Notes: generated by a model from the sequence alone, not told the origin. Shown: positions 9,508 to 19,201, numbered from the stretch's first letter. The stretch: 64,000 nt of DNA from an uncultured Prevotella sp. (GCA_946614435.1 CAMOGW010000003.1:1-64000), one strand, 5' to 3'. Program-made: numbers and translations.

Positions 9508-9637
9508 ATTTGTTGGGGAACAAACTCCTATCGTCTAGCAAGGTTTTCGTTATTTCCACTTTGCAGAACAAATTTTAAATATAAAAAAGTAGCAAGGACT
9601 ATTTGTGGGGGGATTAATTTAGCAACATTAATTATGG

Positions 9638-9708
9638 TGACTTAGATTAGAAAAAGTTGTCACTTTAGGAGGTAAAAAGAAAGTGACAACTTTTTCTTGT
9701 CTAAGTCA
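9638..9708. terminator. Bidirectional hairpin between convergent genes
   Basis: 29-nt arms (9638-9666 and 9680-9708), 27/29 complementary, with A/T-tract arms. Confidence 0.85.
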
Positions 9709-10143
9709 TTATTTCTCTTCTTCCTGTTTCTCTTCTTCCTGCTTCTCTTCTTCCTTGAAGTCGGTGATGTTGTTCTCAATCAGGATGTTGTACCACTGTA
9801 TGAGCTTCTTGATGTCACTGATGTGTACGCGGTCACGGTCAAAGTTGGGGAGCACCTTGGCGAAGTACTCACGCAGCTCGTCGTTGGTGGCTTTCTTGAA
9901 GTCGATGGTGGCCTTCTTGCCCTCCTCCAGTGTCTTCATGCTCTCCAGCACTACCATGAGCGACACGTCTTCGTCGTCGGTGAACATGGCGATGTCGGCC
10001 AGTGATGTGATGCGGTCGGTAGCGAAGGCTGGTTGACGGCGGTGTGTGGCGTCAAGTGCCTCGACAATGAGATTGTTCTTACCACGTGTAACGAGTTTGT
10101 AAAGTCCGGGCTTGCCGGAAATAGCTAAAATTGTTTGTTGCAT
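9709..10143 (-). CDS. DUF5606 domain-containing protein
   Basis: MQQTILAISGKPGLYKLVTRGKNNLIVEALD typical Bacteroidetes protein; tail of EEEKQ repeats. Confidence 0.85.
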   Translation of the reverse strand: MQQTILAISGKPGLYKLVTRGKNNLIVEALDATHRRQPAFATDRITSLADIAMFTDDEDVSLMVVLESMKTLEEGKKATIDFKKATNDELREYFAKVLPNFDRDRVHISDIKKLIQWYNILIENNITDFKEEEKQEEEKQEEEK

Positions 10144-10715
10144 TGTTCTAATATCAAGTTAATTTGTTGATTCAAATCTGTTGTTCCGTCGTTGATGATT
10201 TCGAAGTCGGCCCGTCGGCGCACTTCTTCCTGTGGCCACTGGCGGCCCATCCACTCCTTTGCTTTCTCGCGGCTGATGCCGTCGCGCTGCATGATGCGTT
10301 GAATGCGTATCTCCTCGGGGGCGGTGACAGCGATGACGCGATCGACCAGACGGTTGATGCCCGACTCGAACAGAATGGCGCTTTCCATCCACTGCAGTCC
10401 GCTCTCTTCGAAGTCGCGGAATACGGCTGGATGCACAACGGCATCGATGGCATGGGCATTCGCCTCAGAGGCTAAGAGGAACTGAGCCACAGCGGCTTTG
10501 TTCAGTTGCCATTCCCGTTGCCCTGCAGAGTGACTGACGGGCAGGTAGGCATCAGGACCGATGAGGCTCGTGAGCTGTTGGCGGAGGTCGGCTGAGGTGC
10601 GCATCAGCCGTTTGGCAGCGCTGTCGCAGTCATAGACTGTGATGCCCCGCTCAGCCAAGAGCTTGCAAACGTAGCTCTTTCCGCTGCCTATGCCGCCTGT
10701 GATGCCTGTCTTCAT
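10125..10715 (-). CDS. coaE: Dephospho-CoA kinase
   Basis: MKTGITGGIGSGKSYVCKLLAERGITVYDCDSAAKRLM. Confidence 0.95.
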   Translation of the reverse strand: MKTGITGGIGSGKSYVCKLLAERGITVYDCDSAAKRLMRTSADLRQQLTSLIGPDAYLPVSHSAGQREWQLNKAAVAQFLLASEANAHAIDAVVHPAVFRDFEESGLQWMESAILFESGINRLVDRVIAVTAPEEIRIQRIMQRDGISREKAKEWMGRQWPQEEVRRRADFEIINDGTTDLNQQINLILEQCNKQF

Positions 10716-11713
10716 TGGATTATGTCTGTTTGCTCGGGTTGGTCTTCAATGAGATAGTCGAGCTGTGTCAGGTTGAGTGTGGCTTGAGAGATGCCCGGTG
10801 GTGTCTGTTGCAGATAGACGTTGCACTTGGGAGCATGCGAAGCCTTGATTTCATTATAGTCGGCCACGACGACAAAGTCGGAGGGCGACAGTTGCTGATA
10901 GGTCTTGACCCCGGCCACGAACTTCACGCTGACCTTGGCAGGAAACAGTCGGAGCACTTTCCCCGGTGGCATGTTGATGCCCACCACGGGTATGTCGTTG
11001 ATGCTCTCCTCCGTGAGCACGTCGGTCATGAACATCAGGTCGATTATCTCGGGTATCATCTTCACTCCGGCTATGCGCTGCAGACGGGTCGTCACCTGTA
11101 GCGTGTCGCGGAAGTTGGTGTAGTTGAGCACATCCGTATAGATGACGTTGATGCTGTCGAGCTTTTCGCGTGGCGCATAGATAGTGATGGTGTCGGGATT
11201 GTACTTCACGTCTGCAATGAAGTACAAATCATCCGGAGTCACCGTTCCTCTCCATTTCACGGGTACGCGCTTGCGCTCGCCAAAGTTGTAGTAGAATGTC
11301 AGGCGGTCGGGCTTGATGCTCACCAGCTTAGACGAGGCCGCAAGGTGAGACGACACTCTCTTTGACAGTTCGGCACCCGTCACTTCGCCCGTGTTGTTTT
11401 TGTGAACGTGGCTGTTGAAGTCGATTTCGATTTCCGGCATGGCATCGCCATAGAGATAGGTGAGCAGCACGATGCCCTTGTCCATGACGGTGACGCGGAT
11501 GGTGTCGGTCTCAGCCGATGTGAGCACGGCGGTCTTGGGCACGTTGACATACTTCACCGGTATCCTAATCTCCTGCTCATACGTCTCGTTGAGCGTGGTG
11601 AGCAGCCAGAAGATGCCTGCTACGGCGAAGAAAAACAAAAAAATCAGAAATTCCCTGTTAGCGCGGCTAAACAGGAAATTACTGATTTTGTGGAAAAAGT
11701 CAATCGCTTTCAA
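10712..11713 (-). CDS. YbbR-like domain protein
   Basis: N-term TM; repeated YbbR-type segments (ETYEQEIRIPVKYVNVPKTAVLT); synteny with coaE and yajC. Confidence 0.8.
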   Translation of the reverse strand: MKAIDFFHKISNFLFSRANREFLIFLFFFAVAGIFWLLTTLNETYEQEIRIPVKYVNVPKTAVLTSAETDTIRVTVMDKGIVLLTYLYGDAMPEIEIDFNSHVHKNNTGEVTGAELSKRVSSHLAASSKLVSIKPDRLTFYYNFGERKRVPVKWRGTVTPDDLYFIADVKYNPDTITIYAPREKLDSINVIYTDVLNYTNFRDTLQVTTRLQRIAGVKMIPEIIDLMFMTDVLTEESINDIPVVGINMPPGKVLRLFPAKVSVKFVAGVKTYQQLSPSDFVVVADYNEIKASHAPKCNVYLQQTPPGISQATLNLTQLDYLIEDQPEQTDIIQ

Positions 11714-11725
11714 GTCTCCGACCGG

Positions 11726-12052
11726 TTACTTGTTCTGGATGGGAGAGCTGGCGGCATCCTTGAACACGTAGTTCTTATCGACCGTCACCACCACGTCGCG
11801 AGCAATCTTCACGTCAACGGTTCCGCGCTCCACGTCAATGCTCTTTATTGTGCCATACAGTCCTCCGCCGGTCATGACCTGCAGACCTTCGGTGAGGGTG
11901 TTCTGGAAGTTCTGCACTTCCTTCTGGCGTTTCATTTGCGGACGAATCATGAAGAAATACATGATGGCTATCATTGCCACGAAGAAGAGGATTGTCATCA
12001 TGCCTCCTCCGTTACTAGGAGCAGCCTGAGCTGCGAGAATTAAGTTTGTCAT
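11726..12052 (-). CDS. yajC: Preprotein translocase subunit YajC
   Basis: FFVAMIAIMYFFMIRPQMKRQKEVQNFQNTLTEGLQVMTGGGLYGTI. Confidence 0.95.
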   Translation of the reverse strand: MTNLILAAQAAPSNGGGMMTILFFVAMIAIMYFFMIRPQMKRQKEVQNFQNTLTEGLQVMTGGGLYGTIKSIDVERGTVDVKIARDVVVTVDKNYVFKDAASSPIQNK

Positions 12053-12131
12053 CAGACTTTTATAAGTGAGTTAATAATTATTATTCCTTGTGTTGTTTGT
12101 TATGCGATAGGGGGGGGAGCGAAGCCTCGTC

Positions 12132-13085
12132 TTACTCCTGCGGTGCTGCATTGCGGTCTTCGATGCTCTTCAGCAGTCGGCCTGTCCTCACGAGGTGATG
12201 GGCGATGGTGTCGAGCATGCCGTTGATGTAGCTGCCGCTGCGTGGGGTAGAGTAGAACTTGGCCAGCTCCACGTATTCATTGATGGTCACGCTGACGGGG
12301 ATGCTGGGGAAGGTGAGCATCTCGGCAATGGCTATTTGCATGATGATCACATCCATGTAGGCCAGACGGCTGAAGTCCCAGTTGCGCGACGATTCGCTCA
12401 TCATGTGCTGATATTCGTCGGCATTGAGGATTGTGGCCCGGAAGAGCTTGCGTGCATAGTCTCGCTCCTCTTCGCTGTCGTATTCGGGCAACAGTTCCTG
12501 TTTCGGACCATTCTTCTCGTCGAATCGCTTGATGGTCTTCAGCACGAAGGTGTCCACCACGTCCTTGTCGTCGTTCCAGTACAGGCTCTGCTCTTCCAGC
12601 AGTGCGTCGAGGTCGTCGTTGTCTTGAATGAGCGTGCGATAGATGCGCCGCCACAATTCGCGGTCGGTGGCATAGTCGTCGTCTGCGCTCTTAATGTATT
12701 CCTGGTAGATCTGGCTCTTCTCGATGAGCTCGAACAACTTGCCTACGAACTCAGGCGTGTCGTTCCAGGAACGCTTTTGTGTTTCGGCAAACTCTAAGAG
12801 TTGCTTGTTGTTTTCCAATTGCAGCGCGAATCGGTTGAACGCGAACTTCTGCGAAGGCTCCGCCGTGCCTTCTCTCTTTGCTTTGCCTTGTGCAATTTCC
12901 AGCCGGCGACGGGCCTCTTTGGTGATGGCCACGATGAGCATGAGCATGTAATTGTAAAGGTCGTAAGCTTTAGACAAGCTGAAGAACAGTTCCTTCTCAG
13001 CTGTGTCAATGTTCTTGTTACCGTTTTGATAGTACGCGTAGGTTAACTGAACAATCTTGATTCGGATGATTTCTCGATTAATCAT
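12132..13085 (-). CDS. nusB: Transcription antitermination factor NusB
   Basis: MINREIIRIKIVQLTYAYYQ... and C-term MTFPSIPVSVTINEYVELAKFYSTPRSGSYINGMLD. Confidence 0.92.
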   Translation of the reverse strand: MINREIIRIKIVQLTYAYYQNGNKNIDTAEKELFFSLSKAYDLYNYMLMLIVAITKEARRRLEIAQGKAKREGTAEPSQKFAFNRFALQLENNKQLLEFAETQKRSWNDTPEFVGKLFELIEKSQIYQEYIKSADDDYATDRELWRRIYRTLIQDNDDLDALLEEQSLYWNDDKDVVDTFVLKTIKRFDEKNGPKQELLPEYDSEEERDYARKLFRATILNADEYQHMMSESSRNWDFSRLAYMDVIIMQIAIAEMLTFPSIPVSVTINEYVELAKFYSTPRSGSYINGMLDTIAHHLVRTGRLLKSIEDRNAAPQE

Positions 13086-13207
13086 TGAGCTCCTTGTTTC
13101 TAAATATATCGTTTGCAAAATTAGGAATTTTTCCGTTATCCGACAAGAAAAAACGCTATTTTTTGAGTTTTTCATACTAAATCGTTTTGCGATTCAATAT
13201 AAATTAG

Positions 13208-13215
13208 TAACTTTG
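13208..13215 (+). promoter_or_regulatory. Bacteroidetes -7 box (TAACTTTG) upstream of L25
   Basis: Match to TAnnTTTG. Confidence 0.5.
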
Positions 13216-13328
13216 CACCCGCTTTTCGCGAAAGCACATCGAGAATATCAAAAAAAATCGTGTGATGGTGAATTAAGCAAGTAATCAAAAAATGTTTAAC
13301 CACTTAATTTAGAGTAACACAAAAAGTT

Positions 13329-13925
13329 ATGAAAGAGATTTCTGTCAACGGCAAGAAGCGTGAGGCTATCGGCAAGAAGGCTTCTAAGCTGCAGCGCAAG
13401 GAGGGACTCATTCCTTGCAATCTGTATGGTGAGGTAAAGGGCGCAAACGGTCTGCCCGAGGCACTGGCTTTCTCAGCTCCTATGGCTGAGCTGCGCAAGG
13501 TCATCTACAGCCCCCATGTCTATGTAGTGAACCTGAACATCGATGGCAAGGAGCACAAGGCTATCATCAAGGAACTCCAGTTCCATCCCACGACCGATGC
13601 TCTGCTGCATGCCGATTTCTATGAGGTGAACGATCAGAAGCCCATCACTGTGGGTATTCCCGTGAAGCTGAACGGTTTGGCACAGGGCGTTCGCGAGGGT
13701 GGTAAGCTGAACCTCTCTATCCGTAAGATCAACGTGACCGCTCCTTACAAGCAGATTCCTGAGATTCTGGAGATTGACGTGACCAGCCTCGGCCTGGGCA
13801 AGGCTATCAAGGTGGGCGAGCTCCACTTCGAGGGTCTGGAGCTGGCTACTCCTGCACAGGTGGTTGTATGCTCAGTGAAGGAGACACGTGCTTCTAAGGC
13901 TGCAGCCGCTGCTACTGCTGAATAA
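13329..13925 (+). CDS. rplY: 50S ribosomal protein L25/general stress protein Ctc
   Basis: KREAIGKKASKLQRKEGLIPCNLYGEVKG... L25/TL5 fold sequence. Confidence 0.95.
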   Translation: MKEISVNGKKREAIGKKASKLQRKEGLIPCNLYGEVKGANGLPEALAFSAPMAELRKVIYSPHVYVVNLNIDGKEHKAIIKELQFHPTTDALLHADFYEVNDQKPITVGIPVKLNGLAQGVREGGKLNLSIRKINVTAPYKQIPEILEIDVTSLGLGKAIKVGELHFEGLELATPAQVVVCSVKETRASKAAAAATAE

Positions 13926-13934
13926 AAATAGCAC

Positions 13935-14507
13935 ATGGACAAGTATTTGATTGTTGGCTTGGGCAACGTCGGCGCTGAGTACGACCAGACCCGCCACAAC
14001 ACAGGATTTATGGTATTGGATGCTTTTGCGAAGGCATCCAATATCGTTTTTGAGGATAAGCGTTATGGCTTTGTGGCTGAGACCTCGCTCAAAGGCCGTA
14101 AGGTGATTCTCCTGAAGCCCTCGACCTACATGAATCTCAGCGGCAACGCCGTTCGCTACTGGCTGAACAAGGAGAATATAGATCAGCAGCGCCTGCTCGT
14201 CGTCAGCGACGATGTGGCATTGCCCTTGGGCGCTTTTCGCCTGAAGGCCAGCGGCTCCAACGGCGGTCACAATGGCCTGGGCCACATTCAGCAGCTCATA
14301 GGCCAGAACTACGCCCGCCTGCGCATGGGCATCGGTAATGAGTATGCCCGGGGCGGACAGATTGACTGGGTGCTGGGGCGCTACAGCGATGAGGAGCTGA
14401 AGACCCTGCAGCCCTCTATCGACCTCGGCGTTGAGATCATCAAGAGCTTCGTGCTGGCAGGTATCGACATCACGATGAATCAGTATAATAAATTGGGAAA
14501 GAAATGA
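13935..14507 (+). CDS. pth: Peptidyl-tRNA hydrolase
   Basis: [50 protein letters not shown]. Confidence 0.96.
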   Translation: MDKYLIVGLGNVGAEYDQTRHNTGFMVLDAFAKASNIVFEDKRYGFVAETSLKGRKVILLKPSTYMNLSGNAVRYWLNKENIDQQRLLVVSDDVALPLGAFRLKASGSNGGHNGLGHIQQLIGQNYARLRMGIGNEYARGGQIDWVLGRYSDEELKTLQPSIDLGVEIIKSFVLAGIDITMNQYNKLGKK

Positions 14508-14938
14508 GTGAGGCGCGCATTGACAAGTGGCTATGGGCAGCCCGAATCTTCAAGACCCGCAGCATTGCTGCCGATGCCTGCAAGAATGGTCGTGTGATGG
14601 TGGGCGGCACCACCGTGAAGCCCTCTCGCATGGTGAAGGTGGGCGAGACGGTCAGCGTGCGCAAACCGCCCGTCACCTATTCCTTTAAGATTCTGAAGAC
14701 AATCGAGCAGCGAGTGGGGGCCAAGTTGCTGCCCGAGATTTATGAGAATGTGACCACAGCCGACCAGTACGAGCTGTTGGAGATGAACCGCATCAGCGGC
14801 TTCGTTGACCGTGCCCGTGGCACGGGTCGTCCCACGAAGAAAGACCGTCGCGCGATGGATGCTTTCGTGGCACCTGCGCTCGAAGGCTTTACCGGCTTCG
14901 ACTTCGACGACGATGACTGGGACGACGATGACGATTGA
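14504..14938 (+). CDS. RNA-binding S4 domain protein (Hsp15-like) with acidic tail
   Basis: [59 protein letters not shown]-terminus. Confidence 0.9.
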   Translation: MSEARIDKWLWAARIFKTRSIAADACKNGRVMVGGTTVKPSRMVKVGETVSVRKPPVTYSFKILKTIEQRVGAKLLPEIYENVTTADQYELLEMNRISGFVDRARGTGRPTKKDRRAMDAFVAPALEGFTGFDFDDDDWDDDDD

Positions 14939-14951
14939 CTTCAGAGTCAGA

Positions 14952-15938
14952 TCAGAATCCGTAGATTTCCTTCAGTTTCTCGCCGAGCTTGTTGCCTCGC
15001 AGGTCAACATCGATGATTTTGCCTGTAGGGTCGCAGAGTATGCTCGACGGGATGCTGCGTATGCCATAGGTCTGTGCGGCAATGGTCTGCCAGAACTTCA
15101 GGTCGCTCAGGTGAACCCAGTTCAGCTCTTTCTCGCGGATGGCTCGCTTCCATGCTTCGGCTGAGCGGTCGAACGACAGTCCCACCACCGTGAAGCCCTT
15201 GCCCTTATATTTCTCATAGTTGGCCTTCACGTTGGGCATCTCGCCCATGCAGGGGCCACACCACGAAGCCCAGAAATCCACGAGCACATAGTTTCCCTTG
15301 CCCACATATTCACTCAGCTTGTGGTTCACCCCCAGCGTGTCGGCCTCTTCCACGTCCTTGAACATCGTGCCGGGAGCGCGCAGTTTCAGTGCTTCCATCT
15401 GCTGCAGTCCCTGCTTGCAGAGCGGGTGACTCAGGAAGGGAGCATCGCTTTCGCAGATAGCCTTCAGGTCGTCGTAGCTCAGGTTGTAAACGCCCAGGTT
15501 GAAGGCGAATGCACCCAGCACATTGTCCTGGTTGTCGTTGATGGTCTTCTTCACGATTTCTGCCACTTTGTCGTCATCGTCTTCATATTTGTTCAGTAGC
15601 TGAACGAATGACGAGAGCCGTTCGTTCATCACCGAGCCTTTGGCCATGTCGCTGTTCATGTCGAGGCTGATTTCCTGACAATCCACGATGAAGAAGCTCT
15701 GCATGCGGTTGTCGCGGTCGAGTGCCACCATCACCGTCTGTTCGGGCTGTGTTCCCAGTAGCGTGAACTCTCCGTTCTGCACTTTTACGATAGTCGGTTG
15801 CGTCTGCAGGTTGGTCATGTCGCCTACGATGATTTCCTTTGCGTTGGGATGGGTGACTCCTTTCAGGGTGAAGTCAATTTGTGCCGTTATGGGCAGGGCT
15901 GCCAGCAGGAGGGCAGCGAGGGTGATTGTTTTTTTCAT
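14952..15938 (-). CDS. TlpA-like thioredoxin family protein with DUF4369-like N-terminus
   Basis: Signal peptide MKKTITLAALLLAALPITAQ; VDFWASWCGPCMGEMPNVK. Confidence 0.9.
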   Translation of the reverse strand: MKKTITLAALLLAALPITAQIDFTLKGVTHPNAKEIIVGDMTNLQTQPTIVKVQNGEFTLLGTQPEQTVMVALDRDNRMQSFFIVDCQEISLDMNSDMAKGSVMNERLSSFVQLLNKYEDDDDKVAEIVKKTINDNQDNVLGAFAFNLGVYNLSYDDLKAICESDAPFLSHPLCKQGLQQMEALKLRAPGTMFKDVEEADTLGVNHKLSEYVGKGNYVLVDFWASWCGPCMGEMPNVKANYEKYKGKGFTVVGLSFDRSAEAWKRAIREKELNWVHLSDLKFWQTIAAQTYGIRSIPSSILCDPTGKIIDVDLRGNKLGEKLKEIYGF

Positions 15939-16067
15939 GCTTTCGTGCGGTTTAAATAAAGTTCCTATTTCAGGGCAAAGGTACATATTTATCTTTTATC
16001 ACCAATAAAAAAATGTGATTTTCTGAAAAAAGCAGAATGGTTCAGTTCGAAAGTTCGGTTGTTTTTT

Positions 16068-16139
16068 GCAGCGGACTACAGGACTAAAGGACTTTTCTGC
16101 ACATTGTTGAACGAGTCCTCAAGTCCTGTAGTCCGTTGC
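16068..16139 (-). repeat. Dispersed palindromic element, copy 1 (inverted)
   Basis: gcagcggactacaggactaaaggactttt ... gagtcctcaagtcctgtagtccgttgc; homologous to 25038-25110 and 42696-42765; flanking cgaaagttcggtt is also shared. Confidence 0.85.
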
Positions 16140-16223
16140 TAAATCTATCCATTGGAATGGTACTGAAGATTTAATTTTTTATAATTTTCCGGTTCGGTCT
16201 TTCCGATTATTACATCTTTATAT

Positions 16224-16231
16224 TACTTTTG
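16224..16231 (+). promoter_or_regulatory. -7 box (TACTTTTG) for secreted protein gene
   Basis: Match to TAnnTTTG, upstream of a structured leader. Confidence 0.45.
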
Positions 16232-16274
16232 CACTCGTGTTTCTTTGAAGCACGTCATTTTTTATTTGCTCAAT

Positions 16275-16398
16275 TTCTCCGACGAACTGCGACCTCTAAC
16301 GAGATTTTTACGAGCAATGTCTATTCTACATGGAGTATGCGCTATAGGCGTAGATTCATCCATAGTAGAATAGAGGCTGTCGCAGGCCTGTCGGAGAA
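16275..16398 (+). promoter_or_regulatory. Structured 5' leader (nested long-range stems)
   Basis: TTCTCCGAC(16275)/GTCGGAGAA(16390), CTGCGAC(16287)/GTCGCAG(16379), TCTATTCTAC(16320)/GTAGAATAGA(16365). Confidence 0.6.
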
Positions 16399-16502
16399 TA
16401 TGGCAGAGTCTGCGCTTTTTTGTGTATATACACTTCTGAGCCAGTTGATGTCAGACACGAAGATGGATATACAAACTAAAAACTAATTTTTTTAAACTTC
16501 TA

Positions 16503-18950
16503 ATGAAAACAAAAATGAAAAGAAAACTAATTAATTCATTGAGATTGCTCCTCGTAGCAGCATGGCTGTGCGTGGGGGCAAGTAATGCGTGGGCTGGTGA
16601 AATAACCTACAATTTCAACTCTTGGGTAAACACAAATCTTACTACCCTCGGACAACAGCAAACATTGTCAGTTGCGGGGGACAATATTGCAACTGCGGAT
16701 GCAACTAATGTTAAAGTAATTAGTGATGTTACCACCCCTGCATTCGCTTTCGATGGTCGATTCGCTACAGATGATGTCAGCAAAGTTTATTTGAGAAATG
16801 GTAGTAGCAAGAGTAACCAACATATTGTGAACAAAGGTATTCAGAGTAGAGCCGCAGATAAGCATTTTTCAATTCTTAATTTGAAAAGTGGAGATATTGT
16901 AACAATCGTTACCGGCTCTGGCACGACATCTTTTATATCAACAAATGCGACAGTGGGAGGAATTCAAGTTGTTAGCGGAGACAGGGTCGGTACAAACGTA
17001 GATAATACTGATGAAGGAGCTACAACAGTCTGCACAATGACTGCTGATGGCAATTTGGATTTGAAATTAGGAAGTTGGGCGGTAATAATGTCTGTAACAA
17101 TTAATAGTCCTAGCGTCACATTGCTAGACCAACCGTTTACACAATTGTATGAAGCAGATGGGGAAACGGAGATTACTGACGTGACACAGTATGGCTATAC
17201 TGTAGCCTCTGGTACCAACACTTCAGTGACAGGTGGTAAGCTGACATTTTCAGGAACGAGCAGCTCAGGAGTCTCTGCTGAAGTGTATTCATCGTTCACA
17301 GAGAAGTCATCTGGAATTATCAATGTCAGTTTCACTTGGGCAACGTCTAATATGACAGGTTTAAATGGCAAAACTGCTACAACAAGCAATTCTGCTTATA
17401 CAAGTTTTTATCTAGCAGACTCTGAAGGAAAAAAGATTTTGACCGTATACTTTTTTGGGCAATTGCAAAAGATTTTTGTAAACGGTCTTGCAGATGCAAA
17501 CTTATTGTATGCTGATAATACAGACCAAGTGGAGCGCGGTCAAACCATAGCAGTAACTGTTGACATAGACATGGACAACAAGGTGATTCAGTCCTTAAAG
17601 TTAGTAGGAAATCAAACACATAGTAGAACAAACTTCGCGTTCGAGAATTCATCTGCGACTTCTATTGCTAGATTCGGCTATAAGAACAAGAACTGTTCAT
17701 ATGTTAATATACCAACCATTGATGATATCCTTATAAAGAACTCAGTTCCAAACTATACTCTGAATGCTATTCTCTCTAATGGGACAAAGCTCAAGACTAT
17801 ATATCAGGGATGCAGTGATTTTGCTTCATCTCAAACTGTATACTTCCCTAAATATATTAATGTGAATAACACGTGGTATAAAACCTCTGAAACCTCATTC
17901 TCAAAAGCCTTCAGTACTGCAGGTACGCAGACCGTAACGTATGCTGCCGATGACGCAATTGACTATTTCTTTGAATTTGAGGAACTCCCCAAAAATGGCT
18001 CTTTTGCAGCAAATGTATCTGGAGCTACGGTTTCAAGTGGCATGTCTGGTCGCTTACATGGAAGCAGCAAACAAAAAGCTCGCGCTTGGACAGGTGCATT
18101 AGCTGGTGGAACGTATACTTTGATTTCTCATTGTAGGGGTGCAAACTCAAATTCAACTCTTCCTTTGTACTATTGCGATGTTGACGGCAGTAATCCTGTA
18201 TATATTGGCGAGGCTACAGCGTCTGCCAGTACAAGTAGCTTTTCTGAGCGAACTACTACCAATATTGTGATTCCAGAAGGAAAGGCATTGTGTTTCTACA
18301 ACAACACTACCAGTAACAGTAACCATTATGTAGACTATTTTACATTGACACGTAATGGCAATGCCACAGTCTCTGCCACCATCACATCTGCTGGTTTCGC
18401 AACAAACGTAAGCGCATACGCTCTTGACTTCACTTCTACCTCTATTAAGGCTTACAAGGTTAAGGTTAGCTCAAAGGGCGTGGCAACGCTGACAAAGGTT
18501 AATCAGGTTCCTGCAGGTACTCCAGTATTACTCTATAAGGATGGTGGTGCCACAGAGAATATCCCTGTAATTGCTAGTGCAGATGCCGTTTCAGACAACG
18601 ACCTTGTAGCTGGTACAGGCGATGCTGTTGCAACGACCGATGGCGGCTACACCAACATGATTCTGAACAACGTGGACAGCAAGATTGGCTTCTACTTCGC
18701 TAATGGTAAGATCGTAGCCTCGAACCGTGCTTATCTGCACATAGCCACTGGACTTGCTCCTGATGCAGAAGGCGGTAGCAGCAGCCGTATGGTGATGGCG
18801 TTTGCCGACGAGACAACAGGCATTACCAGCCTCACCCCCAGCCCCTCTCCAAAGGGCGAGGGGAGTGTGTACACTCTCAGCGGTCAGCGCGTGGAGAAGC
18901 CTGCAAAGGGACTCTACATCGTGAATGGAAAGAAAGTAATCATTAAATAA
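16503..18950 (+). CDS. Large secreted protein with C-terminal sorting-like motif
   Basis: Signal peptide LLLVAAWLCVGASNAWA; C-term VYTLSGQRVEKPAKGLYIVNGKKVIIK. Confidence 0.85.
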   Translation: MKTKMKRKLINSLRLLLVAAWLCVGASNAWAGEITYNFNSWVNTNLTTLGQQQTLSVAGDNIATADATNVKVISDVTTPAFAFDGRFATDDVSKVYLRNGSSKSNQHIVNKGIQSRAADKHFSILNLKSGDIVTIVTGSGTTSFISTNATVGGIQVVSGDRVGTNVDNTDEGATTVCTMTADGNLDLKLGSWAVIMSVTINSPSVTLLDQPFTQLYEADGETEITDVTQYGYTVASGTNTSVTGGKLTFSGTSSSGVSAEVYSSFTEKSSGIINVSFTWATSNMTGLNGKTATTSNSAYTSFYLADSEGKKILTVYFFGQLQKIFVNGLADANLLYADNTDQVERGQTIAVTVDIDMDNKVIQSLKLVGNQTHSRTNFAFENSSATSIARFGYKNKNCSYVNIPTIDDILIKNSVPNYTLNAILSNGTKLKTIYQGCSDFASSQTVYFPKYINVNNTWYKTSETSFSKAFSTAGTQTVTYAADDAIDYFFEFEELPKNGSFAANVSGATVSSGMSGRLHGSSKQKARAWTGALAGGTYTLISHCRGANSNSTLPLYYCDVDGSNPVYIGEATASASTSSFSERTTTNIVIPEGKALCFYNNTTSNSNHYVDYFTLTRNGNATVSATITSAGFATNVSAYALDFTSTSIKAYKVKVSSKGVATLTKVNQVPAGTPVLLYKDGGATENIPVIASADAVSDNDLVAGTGDAVATTDGGYTNMILNNVDSKIGFYFANGKIVASNRAYLHIATGLAPDAEGGSSSRMVMAFADETTGITSLTPSPSPKGEGSVYTLSGQRVEKPAKGLYIVNGKKVIIK
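18842..18863. repeat. REP-like palindrome in frame within the secreted protein gene
   Basis: cccctctcc-aaag-ggcgagggg, encodes part of LTPSPSPKGEG linker. Confidence 0.6.
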
Positions 18951-18973
18951 ATAATACAAAGGAGAACATTAAA

Positions 18974-19132
18974 ATGAAAAAGCAATATAAGAACCCTGAA
19001 ATAACGGTAATCAAGATGCAGGTAACACATCTTTGTGAACCATCAATACAGACTTATGGTAAAAATGCAGATAGTGCCGCTATGGGCCGTAGTGGCGGTA
19101 GCATTTGGGACGATGAAGACGAGGAGTATTAA
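18974..19132 (+). CDS. Small 52-aa protein paired with upstream secreted protein (unannotated in ORF track)
   Basis: MKKQYKNPEITVIKMQVTHLCEPSIQTYGKNADSAAMGRSGGSIWDDEDEEY; starts 24 bp after upstream stop; similar in layout to 54829-54993. Confidence 0.75.
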   Translation: MKKQYKNPEITVIKMQVTHLCEPSIQTYGKNADSAAMGRSGGSIWDDEDEEY

Positions 19133-19201
19133 TCACGTCTGAAGTCTATAATCTTTTGTCTAAAGTCTAAAGTCAAGAGACTATAGTCTAAACGATAGAA
19201 A

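Noticed and set aside
16229-16486. 85-aa ORF (TTG start) before the secreted protein gene
   Set aside because: Lies on the structured leader, weak start, no recognisable domain; structure explains the region better.
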